Below are positions 1 to 6,297 of a stretch of DNA of 11,020 bases, one piece after another. The notes beneath the pieces are model-generated. The model was not told the DNA's origin. It searched no databases and worked only from the letters and a program-made list of their open reading frames with translations. Origin of the DNA: an uncultured Eubacteriales bacterium (GTDB lineage: Bacteria; Bacillota; Clostridia; Oscillospirales; Oscillospiraceae); assembly GCA_900553545.1 (NCBI GenBank), contig USDP01000042.1, positions 1-11,020 of the forward strand. The letters are read 5' to 3'. The position numbers and the translations under genes were made by a program. Positions within the stretch are counted from its first letter, which is position 1. Every line of letters begins with the position of its first letter.

Positions 1-2
1 GA

Positions 3-51
3 TTGAAACCGTTCTTTTCTTTCTGGCAGAGAAAGAAAAGAACGGTTTCAA
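3..51. repeat. Perfect 22-bp inverted repeat
   Basis: Positions 3-24 are the exact reverse complement of 30-51, with a 5-base loop (GGCAG) at 25-29. The arms are pyrimidine-rich on one side and purine-rich on the other. The element lies downstream of the amino acid importer, beyond its terminator. It could be a second terminator, a protecting 3' hairpin, or a dispersed intergenic palindrome. No long T-run follows it on the plus strand, and the window edge hides the minus-strand side. Confidence 0.75.
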
Positions 52-59
52 AAAGAAAG

Positions 60-80
60 TGGGCGAACATTGGTCGCCCA
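60..80. repeat. Short GC palindrome, degenerate copy of the repeat at 10902-10920
   Basis: Arms TGGGCGA (60-66) and TCGCCCA (74-80) can pair. Read on the minus strand, the core GGGCGACCAATGTTCGCCC differs by one base from the palindrome at 10902-10920. On the minus strand it is followed by a T-rich stretch (ACTTTCTTTTTG), so it may back up the terminator at 88-125. Confidence 0.6.
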
Positions 81-87
81 CAAAGCA

Positions 88-125
88 CAAACCACCCCAG
101 ACGCCGCAGCGTCTGGGGTGGTTTG
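88..125 (-). terminator. Hairpin terminator of the amino acid importer operon
   Basis: A perfect 17-bp GC-rich stem (88-104 with 109-125) closes a 4-base loop. It begins 2 bases after the TGA of the ATPase gene on the minus strand. The stem has an AAA foot and a TTT end, followed by GTGCTTTG rather than a clean U-tract. It is therefore a probable intrinsic terminator with a weak tail. Confidence 0.65.
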
Positions 126-126
126 A

Positions 127-876
127 TCAGAGCACTTTGGAAAGGAACGCTTGCGTTCTGGGGTTCTGCGGATGATCGAACAGCTCGTTCGGCGCGTTCT
201 CCTCGAGGATCGCGCCGCCGTCCATGAAGATGACCCGGCTGGCGACCTCGCGGGCGAAGCCCATCTCGTGCGTGACGACGGCCATCGTCATCCCGTCCTC
301 GGCGAGTGAGCGCATCAGGTCGAGCACTTCGCCGACCATCTCGGGGTCGAGCGCGGAGGTCGGCTCATCGAAGAGCATGACCTCGGGCTGCATCATCAGC
401 GCGCGGACGATCGCGATGCGCTGCTTCTGCCCGCCGGAGAGCATGGCCGGGAACGTGTCCGCCTTGTCGGGCAGGCCGATGCGGGCGAGCATCGCGCGGG
501 CCTTTTCATCGGCCTCGGCCTTGCTCAAAAGCTTGAGATGGACGGGCGCGAGCGTCAGGTTTTTCAGGACGGTCATGTTCGGGAACAGGTTAAAATGCTG
601 GAAGACCATGCCCATCTTGCGGCGATGGAGATCGAGATCGATCTTCTTGTCGGTGATGTCGACGCCGTCGAACCAGACGGAGCCGGACGTCGGCACCTCG
701 AGCAGGTTCAAGCAGCGCAGCAGCGTCGATTTGCCGGAGCCGGACGGGCCGATGATGGCCACGACCTCGCCGCGGTTGATGCTGAGGTTGCAGTCGTTCA
801 GGGCCTTGACGGCGCCGCCGTCGAATTCCTTGACCACGTGCTCGACGCGGATCAGCTCGTTATTGCTTGTCGCCAC
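127..876 (-). CDS. Polar amino acid ABC transporter, ATP-binding subunit
   Basis: This 249-residue cytoplasmic ATPase energises uptake of a polar amino acid and is of the GlnQ/HisP type. All nucleotide-binding motifs are present: Walker A GPSGSGKST at 43-51, Q-loop Gln93 in FQHFNLFP, signature LSGGQ at 146-150, Walker B VMLFDE at 166-171 with the D-loop SALD, and switch His203. The length is normal for the family. The start is GTG at 876, 7 bases after a perfect AAAGGAGG, and overlaps the end of the permease gene by 17 bases, so the two are probably translationally coupled. One small deviation is KQRIAIVRAL, where most relatives have Ala instead of Val after the Ile-Ala pair. The substrate cannot be fixed from the ATPase. 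It is the last gene of the operon and is followed at once by a hairpin terminator. Confidence 0.95.
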   Translation of the reverse strand: MATSNNELIRVEHVVKEFDGGAVKALNDCNLSINRGEVVAIIGPSGSGKSTLLRCLNLLEVPTSGSVWFDGVDITDKKIDLDLHRRKMGMVFQHFNLFPNMTVLKNLTLAPVHLKLLSKAEADEKARAMLARIGLPDKADTFPAMLSGGQKQRIAIVRALMMQPEVMLFDEPTSALDPEMVGEVLDLMRSLAEDGMTMAVVTHEMGFAREVASRVIFMDGGAILEENAPNELFDHPQNPRTQAFLSKVL

Positions 877-1591
877 GGCGCATCCTCCTTTCGACGGCCT
901 CGATGGCCTTGCTGGCGGGGTAGTTGATGCAGAAATAGATCAGGGCCGCGAGGGTATAGGGTGCGAGGGAGACGTAGGTCGCGCTGGCGACGGCCTTCGC
1001 GCCGAACATCAGCTCCTCCATGCCGAGCATGGAGCAGATGGACGACTCCTTGACCATCGTGACGATCTCATTGGCGAGGGCCGGCAGGACGTTTTTGATC
1101 GCCTGCGGCAGCACGACGAAGCGCATCGACGCGCCGCCGGAGAGGCCCAGCGAGCGGGCCGCCTCGGTCTGCCCCTTGTCGACAGCGAGGATGCCGGCGC
1201 GGAAGATCTCCGCGACGTAGGCCGAGCTGTTCAGCGCGAGGGCCACGACGCCGGGGATGAAGCGCGAGATGTCGGCAAAGCCGAGGATCGTGACGCGCGG
1301 GATGGAGATGGCCCCGAAGAGTCCAAAGTAGATGATCGACAGCTGCACGAGCAGCGGCGTCGACCGGAAGAGGGCGATGTACGCGCCGGAGATGCTCCGC
1401 ACGATGCGGTTTTTGCTCAGCCGCATCAGCGCCAGCAGCAGCGCCGGGATGATGGCCAGCAGGACGGACACGACCGCCAGCAGCAGCGTGTATTCCAGCC
1501 CTCGCACGAACGACGTCGCGTATTTGGGCAGGAAGGAGAAATTGAAGAAGTTCGCCTTGTTCATGTCGACGAACAGGTTGCTCCACCACAT
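860..1591 (-). CDS. Polar amino acid ABC transporter, permease subunit
   Basis: This 243-residue integral membrane protein belongs to the HisM/GlnP family and forms the translocation path of the importer. Hydrophobic segments lie near residues 34-57, 75-95, 111-128, 165-185 and 208-228. The cytoplasmic EAA loop, which docks on the ATPase, is visible as EAARSLGLS around residues 143-151 and is preceded by the typical EIFRAGILAVDKGQ stretch. The ATG at 1591 has an AAAGGA about 10 bases upstream. It lies 161 bases downstream of the binding-protein gene with a stem-loop between them, and it overlaps the ATPase gene by 17 bases. A single permease gene suggests a homodimer, as in many Gram-positive amino acid importers. 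Confidence 0.93.
   Translation of the reverse strand: MWWSNLFVDMNKANFFNFSFLPKYATSFVRGLEYTLLLAVVSVLLAIIPALLLALMRLSKNRIVRSISGAYIALFRSTPLLVQLSIIYFGLFGAISIPRVTILGFADISRFIPGVVALALNSSAYVAEIFRAGILAVDKGQTEAARSLGLSGGASMRFVVLPQAIKNVLPALANEIVTMVKESSICSMLGMEELMFGAKAVASATYVSLAPYTLAALIYFCINYPASKAIEAVERRMRRGDKQ
884..891 (-). promoter_or_regulatory. Strong ribosome binding site inside the permease gene
   Basis: AAAGGAGG on the minus strand lies within the last codons of the permease and 7 bases before a GTG. An ATG at 883 sits closer to it but is in the permease frame. This site decides in favour of the GTG start at 876 for the ATPase. Confidence 0.8.
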
Positions 1592-1688
1592 AGAATATGG
1601 TTCCTTTCTTTGTTGCGGGAAGCCTTACTTCATTTGGCTCTGGAAGAAGCACGCCTTCCCTTATTTTTCGATGAGACGTCGAACGTGC

Positions 1689-1725
1689 GCAAAGTGCAGG
1701 GCCGGAAGGCGGCCTTGCACTTTGC
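1689..1725 (-). promoter_or_regulatory. Intercistronic stem-loop between binding protein and permease genes
   Basis: Arms 1689-1703 and 1711-1725 pair over 15 positions with a single mismatch on the minus-strand RNA, around a 7-base loop. No U-run follows. In binding-protein transporter operons such hairpins often stabilise the upstream mRNA or attenuate readthrough, giving an excess of binding protein over membrane subunits. That role is inferred here from position and structure. Confidence 0.6.
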
Positions 1726-1752
1726 AGGAAAATGGAATGACAGTGTAAGGGA

Positions 1753-2676
1753 TTATTCCGCAGGCGCGTCGGCGGAGACTTCCTCGGCCACGCCGCTCAA
1801 GGAATCGGCCAGAGAGATGAACTCTTCGATCTTGTTCTCGGAATTGATCTTGGCAATGGCTTCGTTGATGCCGGGGAGCAGGCCCTTCGGGTCGCCCTTC
1901 TGAACGGCGACGCAGTAGGGTTCCGCCGCGCCAAGCTCGCTGGACGCCTCGGCGATGACGAAATCGTCGTTCTCGGCGACATACTGGTTGGCGACGCTGC
2001 CGTCGACGACCACGGCGTCGACCTTATCGTACATGAGCTGGTTGACGAGGTCGGTCACGAGCTGGAGGGCCACGAGGTTCGCGCCGGGCATGTCGTTCGT
2101 GACGATGTCGGCCTTGGTCGTGCCGGTCTGGGCGCCGACGGCCTTGCCGTCAAAGTCGGCGAGGGTCTTGTACTGGTCCGCGTTCTCCTTCTTGACAAGG
2201 ATCATAGGCGGATAGTCGGTGTAGTAGGGGTCGGAGAAATCGGCGGCTTCCTTGCGCTCGTCGGCCGCTTCCATCGCGGCGATGACGATGTCGAAATCGC
2301 CCTTCTGGAGGGAGGCCAGCAGGTAGTCAAAGGCCATGTTCTCGGTCTGGAGGGTCTTGCCGGTGTAGTCGGCGATGTACTGCGCGACGGAGACGTCGAT
2401 GCCGCCGTAGACCATGTCGCCGTTGTCGTCCGGATACATGAACTCGAACGGAGCGTAGTCGGCGGACGTGCCGAAGATCAGCGTCTCGGCGGGGGCGTCG
2501 GCCTGCTCAGTGGACTCGGAGGAAGCATCGGCTTCGGTGGAGGCGTCGGCCTGTTCCGTGGTCTGGGAATCAGCAGGCGCGGTGGTGTCAGCGGGGGTGG
2601 AATCGGTGTTGGACGCGCAGGCCACCATGCCGAATACCATCAGCGCGGCCAGCGTCAGTGCAAGCAGCTTTTTCAT
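1753..2676 (-). CDS. Polar amino acid ABC transporter substrate-binding lipoprotein
   Basis: This 307-residue extracytoplasmic receptor (SBP_bac_3 family) delivers an amino acid to the permease. Residues 1-20 form a lipoprotein signal peptide: MKK, a hydrophobic core, then GMVAC with Cys20 as the lipidation site. Residues 21-64 are a low-complexity Thr/Ser/Asp/Glu/Ala linker with an imperfectly repeated STEQADA unit. The binding domain starts at TLIFGTSADYAPFEF. The expected ligand contacts are visible: an Arg in EAADERKEAADFSDPYY (about Arg141) for the carboxylate, the GAQTGTTKAD segment, and an Asp in AVVVDG (about Asp225) for the amino group. I chose ATG at 2676 because AAAGGAG lies 8 bases upstream. 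A TTG at 2682 is in frame but only 2 bases from that site. It is the first gene of the operon. The exact amino acid is unknown. Confidence 0.94.
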   Translation of the reverse strand: MKKLLALTLAALMVFGMVACASNTDSTPADTTAPADSQTTEQADASTEADASSESTEQADAPAETLIFGTSADYAPFEFMYPDDNGDMVYGGIDVSVAQYIADYTGKTLQTENMAFDYLLASLQKGDFDIVIAAMEAADERKEAADFSDPYYTDYPPMILVKKENADQYKTLADFDGKAVGAQTGTTKADIVTNDMPGANLVALQLVTDLVNQLMYDKVDAVVVDGSVANQYVAENDDFVIAEASSELGAAEPYCVAVQKGDPKGLLPGINEAIAKINSENKIEEFISLADSLSGVAEEVSADAPAE

Positions 2677-2684
2677 AGTCAATA

Positions 2685-2691
2685 CTCCTTT
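2685..2691 (-). promoter_or_regulatory. Ribosome binding site that sets the binding-protein start
   Basis: AAAGGAG on the minus strand is 8 bases from the ATG at 2676 and only 2 bases from the in-frame TTG at 2682. The spacing supports the ATG. Confidence 0.75.
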
Positions 2692-2735
2692 TCATTTTCG
2701 GATGCAATGTTGTGCATGTTTTTTGTGATGGCAAC

Positions 2736-2765
2736 AGTATACAACGTTTATTCATGCAAAGTCAA
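2736..2765 (-). promoter_or_regulatory. Sigma-A-type promoter of the amino acid importer
   Basis: On the minus strand, -35 TTGACT (2760-2765) and -10 TATACT (2736-2741) are separated by 18 bases, and each matches five of six consensus bases. Transcription would start near 2729, giving a leader of about 50 bases. That is too short for a T-box or a large riboswitch. Any control is therefore more likely by a protein bound upstream. Confidence 0.75.
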
Positions 2766-2839
2766 GCAAAAATATTCATATTTTATGCAGTTTCTTTTGC
2801 GCAGTTTTTGTGCGAACTGCCAAAGGGCAAAAATAGTGC

Positions 2840-2868
2840 TTGCATATGTCAGTTTTTGACCATATAAT
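2840..2868 (+). promoter_or_regulatory. Sigma-A-type promoter of the alanine racemase-family gene
   Basis: TTGCAT (2840-2845) and a perfect TATAAT (2863-2868) are separated by 17 bases. It fires divergently from the importer promoter, with 74 bases between the two -35 boxes. The predicted leader is about 100 bases and holds a 14-base perfect palindrome, GTCCCGCGCGGGAC, at 2915-2928. Confidence 0.75.
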
Positions 2869-2972
2869 AAAGAAAAAAATCAAACGCAAGCCGCAAAAAT
2901 CGGCGGTCATGGTCGTCCCGCGCGGGACAGCATAGCCGTCTCTGCCTGCGGTATGCAAACAGGAATGAATAT

Positions 2973-4103
2973 ATGCAAATGAATAACTCGATGAATATGA
3001 TGAATAATTCCGTGTTGGAGACCGACCTTGCTCTGCTCCGGCGTAACGCAGAGTCCATCATGCGCGCAATCCCCGCAGGGACGAAGCTGCTGCCGGTGCT
3101 CAAATGCGACGCCTACGGACTCGGCGCGGCTGAGATCGCGCGGGTGCTGGAGCCGCTCGAGGCCGTGGCGGGCTTCGCCGTGGCGCATGTGTCCGAAGGG
3201 CTGGCGCTGCGGAACGCTGGAATTACAAAGGATATTCTGGTCATGAGCAGCGCGCTGCCGTGGCAGCTCTCCGCCGCGGTCGAGGCAAATTTGACATTGG
3301 CGTGCGGCCGGGCGGGCTTCGCCTCGGAGCTGCAAGCCGCCGCAGAGGCTGCGGGCAAACCTGCCGCCATCCATATTAAAATTGATACCGGGCTGCACCG
3401 GATCGGCTTTGCGCCGGAGGAGCTGGGCAGCTTGCTGGAAGAACTGAAAAACGCGCCGTCACTGCGCGTGACCGGCACGTTCTCACATTTTTCCGATACC
3501 TCGGACGCGGCGCTCTGCGCGCGGGAGTATGCGGTATACCTGCGGGCGCTGGACGCGCTGCGCGCGGCGGGCATCGAGCCGGGCCTGCGCCACGTCGCGT
3601 GCTCAGCGGCGAGCGAGCAATACCCGGAATACTGCCTTGACGCGGTGCGCGTCGGGCGGCGGCTGTTCATGGATGCTCCGACGGCTCCGCGCGGCGATAT
3701 CCTTGAAGTATCAACGTGGCGGAGCTTCGTGACGATGGTGCATCCGCGCCGCGCGGGCGAACAGATCGGCTACGGCGGGGCGGTTACGCTGGCGCATGAC
3801 GCGCTGATTGCGACCGTTGGCGTCGGCTATGGCGATGGGCTGAACCCCGCGCTGGCCTCCGCTAAGGCTCCCGTACTCATCGGCAGGAAGCGCTGCACGC
3901 TCCTGGCGTGCTGCATGGATCAGTGTTTGATCGACGTGACGGGCACGGACTGCCGCCCCGGCGACGAGGTTGTGTTCTTCGGCTATGACCGGTTCGGAAA
4001 CTGCCTGCCCTCGCAGGAGGTCGCGCTGCTGATCGGCGGCGACGAGGGCTGCGGCCTGACGGCAGCGCTCTCTCCCCGCGTGGTCAGAGCTTACAGTTCC
4101 TGA
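2973..4103 (+). CDS. alr: Alanine racemase-family PLP enzyme
   Basis: This 376-residue fold-type III PLP enzyme would interconvert L- and D-alanine for peptidoglycan. The PLP lysine is Lys44 in PVLKCDAYGLGA. Other family positions are Lys136 (normally carbamylated) and Arg143 in IHIKIDTGLHRIGF, His172 in SHFSD, Arg226 in AVRVGRR, catalytic Tyr267 in QIGYGG, and Met315-Asp316 in CCMDQ. Two points diverge: the usual GIALYG after the Arg reads GRRLFMDA, and the conserved C-terminal Asn-Tyr-Glu segment, whose Tyr lines the active site, reads as Gly-Cys-Gly when aligned from RVVRAY. It may be a true alanine racemase or a paralogue with another substrate. Of several in-frame ATGs, 2973 has the best spacing (8 bases) from AGGA at 2961. 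The odd N-terminus is rich in Met and Asn. The last 13 bases overlap the convergent PrsW gene. Confidence 0.88.
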   Translation: MQMNNSMNMMNNSVLETDLALLRRNAESIMRAIPAGTKLLPVLKCDAYGLGAAEIARVLEPLEAVAGFAVAHVSEGLALRNAGITKDILVMSSALPWQLSAAVEANLTLACGRAGFASELQAAAEAAGKPAAIHIKIDTGLHRIGFAPEELGSLLEELKNAPSLRVTGTFSHFSDTSDAALCAREYAVYLRALDALRAAGIEPGLRHVACSAASEQYPEYCLDAVRVGRRLFMDAPTAPRGDILEVSTWRSFVTMVHPRRAGEQIGYGGAVTLAHDALIATVGVGYGDGLNPALASAKAPVLIGRKRCTLLACCMDQCLIDVTGTDCRPGDEVVFFGYDRFGNCLPSQEVALLIGGDEGCGLTAALSPRVVRAYSS

Positions 4104-4726
4104 TTCCGCGCAACATGGAGCGCAGACAGCTTCCCCGCCGCCATCAGCAGCACCGGCAGAGCGTAGGCCACATACTGCGCCGCGCCGCCATAGGCAATGA
4201 GCAGGTTATAGATCGCGTGGAGGGTGATGGCCGCGCCCAGCAGACCGCAGGTTCCGGCGATCTTCAGCCAGGTCTGCTGCCACGCATACGCCAGCCCTCC
4301 GCCGACGATCATGCCGCAGAGCACGTGCATGGCGCCCGTGCCAAAGCCACGGAAGAAGATGAGAGAGAAGCGGTCCGCGCCGTTTTGGATGAGATAGCAC
4401 ACGTTTTCAAAGGTGGCGAAGGAGAGGGCAATCGTGACGGCGGCGGACTTGATCTTCTCCCCCTCCGGCTCGAACACCAGAAGATAGAACACCAGCGGCA
4501 GCAGCTTCATGACCTCCTCCACCACAGGGGCAATCTCTGCAACGGATGCAAGGGCATCCGCCTGATACACCGCCGCAAGGAAGGTATTGATATAGGCCGA
4601 GAGCAGGCATACGCCCATCCCGGCGATGCTGAGCAGGAACAGGCGCAGCTGCCGCCGGCCCATGCACAGGGAGGCCACCAGCAAAGGCGAGGCCATGCAG
4701 AGGAAGATGTTTTCGATGTAGGTCAC
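4091..4726 (-). CDS. prsW: PrsW-family intramembrane protease
   Basis: This 211-residue protein has about seven hydrophobic segments and carries the family's motifs in order: EExxK (Glu70, Glu71, Lys74 in APVVEEVMK), FExxxY (Phe106, Glu107, Tyr111 in FATFENVCY), the Arg126/His134 segment FFRGFGTGAMHVLCG, and HxxxN (His170, Asn174 in LHAIYN). The Glu and His residues are the presumed metal or catalytic residues within the membrane. In Bacillus subtilis, PrsW makes the first cut in the anti-sigma factor RsiW; in other Clostridia relatives act on other anti-sigma factors. Here it is the last gene of a sigma-factor operon, so a local substrate is likely, but that is inference. The GTG start overlaps the TGA of the preceding gene as GTGA, a sign of translational coupling. 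Its 3' end overlaps the convergent racemase gene by 13 bases. Confidence 0.87.
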   Translation of the reverse strand: MTYIENIFLCMASPLLVASLCMGRRQLRLFLLSIAGMGVCLLSAYINTFLAAVYQADALASVAEIAPVVEEVMKLLPLVFYLLVFEPEGEKIKSAAVTIALSFATFENVCYLIQNGADRFSLIFFRGFGTGAMHVLCGMIVGGGLAYAWQQTWLKIAGTCGLLGAAITLHAIYNLLIAYGGAAQYVAYALPVLLMAAGKLSALHVARNQEL

Positions 4727-5349
4727 GCGCCCACCGCCTTTCTCGCGGCGGGCAGCAGCCCGAAAATGGCAAGCGTCAGCAGAATGTCACACCAGAAGAT
4801 CGGGCTGGACAGAGACGTATTCGGCCAGAAGCAGCCCACCGTCCAGAGCAGGTATTCCGAGGCGGCGAAGCACAAGATCCCGATGTGGAAATACCGCTGC
4901 TTCCGCGCCTGCCCGGTCTGCCTTCCCGCGTATACAAGCCCCCGGATGGAGCCGTAGGAGAGGACGATCATCATGCCGCACCAGATCAGGTTGGAGAGGA
5001 TGTCCCCATAGGTGCAGTAGAAAATCAGGAGCGGCACGCCGGTCAGCGGAGCCAGCCATGCCTCCCAGCAGCGGAAGGCACGTTCTTCCCGGCCGGTCAG
5101 GGCCGCCTGCAAAATGCGCAGAAAGATCACGCTGGCGACCCAGCCGAACTCCGACACATAAAACACCTGCGGCGTTGTGGAAAACAGGAGCAGATACAGC
5201 GTCCAATAGCCCGCGCCCAGTGCAAAACAGCCATAGAAACAGAGCAGCAGAAAATACTGCTGCTTTTTGCTTTTCCAACAGGCGAAGCCGGCGAGGCAGG
5301 CTCCTGTAAACGTGACCAGCAACTGCAGCAGGTTCTCAATCAGCTCCAT
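4723..5349 (-). CDS. Seven-helix membrane protein of unknown function
   Basis: I do not recognise this 208-residue protein. Hydrophobic segments lie near residues 5-24, 32-56, 62-84, 97-113, 118-139, 153-173 and 183-202, with basic stretches (CWKSKKQQ at 25-31, GRQTGQARKQR at 142-152) that suggest cytoplasmic loops. It is rich in aromatic residues and Cys, and no enzymatic motif or soluble domain is evident. The size and seven-helix layout resemble the membrane sensor part of some bacterial receptors, but without any output domain. It sits between the two-helix protein and PrsW, overlapping the former by 14 bases and the latter by 4, so it is made together with them. A plausible role is as sensor or partner that controls PrsW cleavage. 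A transporter-like or accessory role cannot be excluded. Confidence 0.8.
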   Translation of the reverse strand: MELIENLLQLLVTFTGACLAGFACWKSKKQQYFLLLCFYGCFALGAGYWTLYLLLFSTTPQVFYVSEFGWVASVIFLRILQAALTGREERAFRCWEAWLAPLTGVPLLIFYCTYGDILSNLIWCGMMIVLSYGSIRGLVYAGRQTGQARKQRYFHIGILCFAASEYLLWTVGCFWPNTSLSSPIFWCDILLTLAIFGLLPAARKAVGA

Positions 5350-5698
5350 GCCGTTCCCCGCTTTCCGCGTCCCGTTCGTCCTCCCGCCCCAACTGCCGAA
5401 GGCGGAAGCACAGAATGGTCACGCACACGCCGAGCAGAAATGCCAGAAGCCCAATGACGATATATCCAAGGGCGGCGCTGCTGTGGAAGACGCTGCCGGC
5501 CGTTTCAAAGCCCGTGTAGTCGCCGGTCTGGATTTTTGCGGCAATGCCGGGCATCATGCAGGATATCCCCACGATCAGCGCAAGACACGCCGCCGCAGCG
5601 GAGATCCCGGCGATCCTGCTGCGCCGCAGCCGTCTCTCCCGCTGCCTTGCGGCGATGCGCCGCTTCGCCTCTGCGAACCGTTCTTCATGACTCCGCAT
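5336..5698 (-). CDS. Small two-helix membrane protein, candidate anti-sigma factor
   Basis: This 120-residue protein has no recognisable family. Residues 1-28 are strongly basic (many Arg) and probably cytoplasmic. Hydrophobic helices lie near residues 29-50 and 77-98, with a short outside loop of about 26 residues and a charged C-terminal tail (RQLGREDERDAESGERHGAD). It overlaps the sigma-factor gene by 14 bases and the next gene by 14 bases. The position directly after an ECF-like sigma gene, the cytoplasmic N-terminus and the membrane anchor fit an anti-sigma factor. It lacks the zinc-binding HxxxCxxC motif of classical ones, so the call is inference. I chose ATG at 5698 because GGGAGGG lies 8 bases upstream; a GTG at 5707 would overlap that site. 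Confidence 0.75.
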   Translation of the reverse strand: MRSHEERFAEAKRRIAARQRERRLRRSRIAGISAAAACLALIVGISCMMPGIAAKIQTGDYTGFETAGSVFHSSAALGYIVIGLLAFLLGVCVTILCFRLRQLGREDERDAESGERHGAD

Positions 5699-6251
5699 CT
5701 GTGACACCCTCCCGTTCCAAGAGCTTTCGCAGGCTCTCTTTTCCGCGATATACCAGGTTTGTGATCTGCTTCACCGATTTTCCCATGACCTCCGCGGCCT
5801 GCGCATAGCTCATGCCCTCAAAATAGGTGAGATAGAGCGCCTCGCGATAGTCCGGGTTCATATCGCCCATGCAGGCATGCAGTACGCGGTTCCGCTCGGC
5901 CGTCCGGACGACCTCCTCCGTCAGGGGCCGGGCATCCGGCGCGGCCGCCAGCTCGTCCAGACTGAGGCAGAACCGCCGCCTGCTTTTGCGGCGCAGCGCC
6001 ATGTGTCGCGCCGCCTTATAGAGGTATGCCTTGAAGCCGCCGTCCCGGATCTTCGGCTTTTTCGTAAACAGATCAGCAAAGACGTCGATCATCAGCTCCT
6101 CCGCCTCGTGGATGTCGTGCAGGTTGCCGTCGATGTATAACGTCAGCGGATCGCCGTATCGTTTCATCAGGGCGTCCAGCCCCGTGTCGTCGCCGCACAG
6201 ATACTGATGATACAGCATCTCATCGCCGACCAGATTGTTCCCGTTCTTCAT
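5685..6251 (-). CDS. ECF-like sigma-70 family RNA polymerase sigma factor
   Basis: This protein of about 188 residues has the two-domain layout of ECF sigma factors. Region 2 covers about residues 12-90, with HEAEELMIDVFADLF matching the helix that binds core polymerase. A linker follows, then region 4 at about 130-180, whose helix-turn-helix reads MSYAQAAEVMGKSVKQITNLVYRGK. NPDYREALYLTYFEGMSY is typical of region 4. The first in-frame ATG, at 6314, lies in the loop of a palindrome and would add a non-conserved 21-residue leader. I prefer the ATG at 6251, though its GGGAG is only 3 bases away; the ATG at 6218 is also possible. It heads an operon with two membrane proteins and PrsW, which implies control by a membrane signal. 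Its target promoters are unknown. Confidence 0.85.
   Translation of the reverse strand: MKNGNNLVGDEMLYHQYLCGDDTGLDALMKRYGDPLTLYIDGNLHDIHEAEELMIDVFADLFTKKPKIRDGGFKAYLYKAARHMALRRKSRRRFCLSLDELAAAPDARPLTEEVVRTAERNRVLHACMGDMNPDYREALYLTYFEGMSYAQAAEVMGKSVKQITNLVYRGKESLRKLLEREGVTDAES
5707..5713 (-). promoter_or_regulatory. Ribosome binding site inside the sigma-factor gene
   Basis: GGGAGGG on the minus strand is 8 bases before the ATG at 5698 and lies within the last codons of the sigma gene. It excludes the overlapping GTG at 5707 as the start of the two-helix membrane protein. Confidence 0.65.
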
Positions 6252-6297
6252 GTTCTCCCGCAGTCCGCGTAAAGCCGCATGGCCGCCCCATGGATAC

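Noticed and set aside
224..1903. A 559-codon open frame on the plus strand opposite the importer genes
   Set aside because: It is antisense to two unmistakable ABC transporter genes, its translation is low-complexity and Arg/Ser/Asp-rich with no family motif, and long antisense frames are expected at this GC content.
2677..2682. TTG start for the binding protein, two codons upstream of the ATG
   Set aside because: It would sit 2 bases from the ribosome binding site; the ATG at 2676 has proper spacing and gives a standard MKK lipoprotein signal.
2677..2729. T-box or riboswitch in the importer leader
   Set aside because: The predicted leader is only about 50 bases and shows no T-box motif, specifier hairpin or terminator/antiterminator pair.
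4115..4957. A 280-codon plus-strand frame opposite prsW and the 7TM gene
   Set aside because: The translation is hydrophilic and His/Gln/Arg-rich, the mirror expected of membrane-protein codons, and has no recognisable domain.
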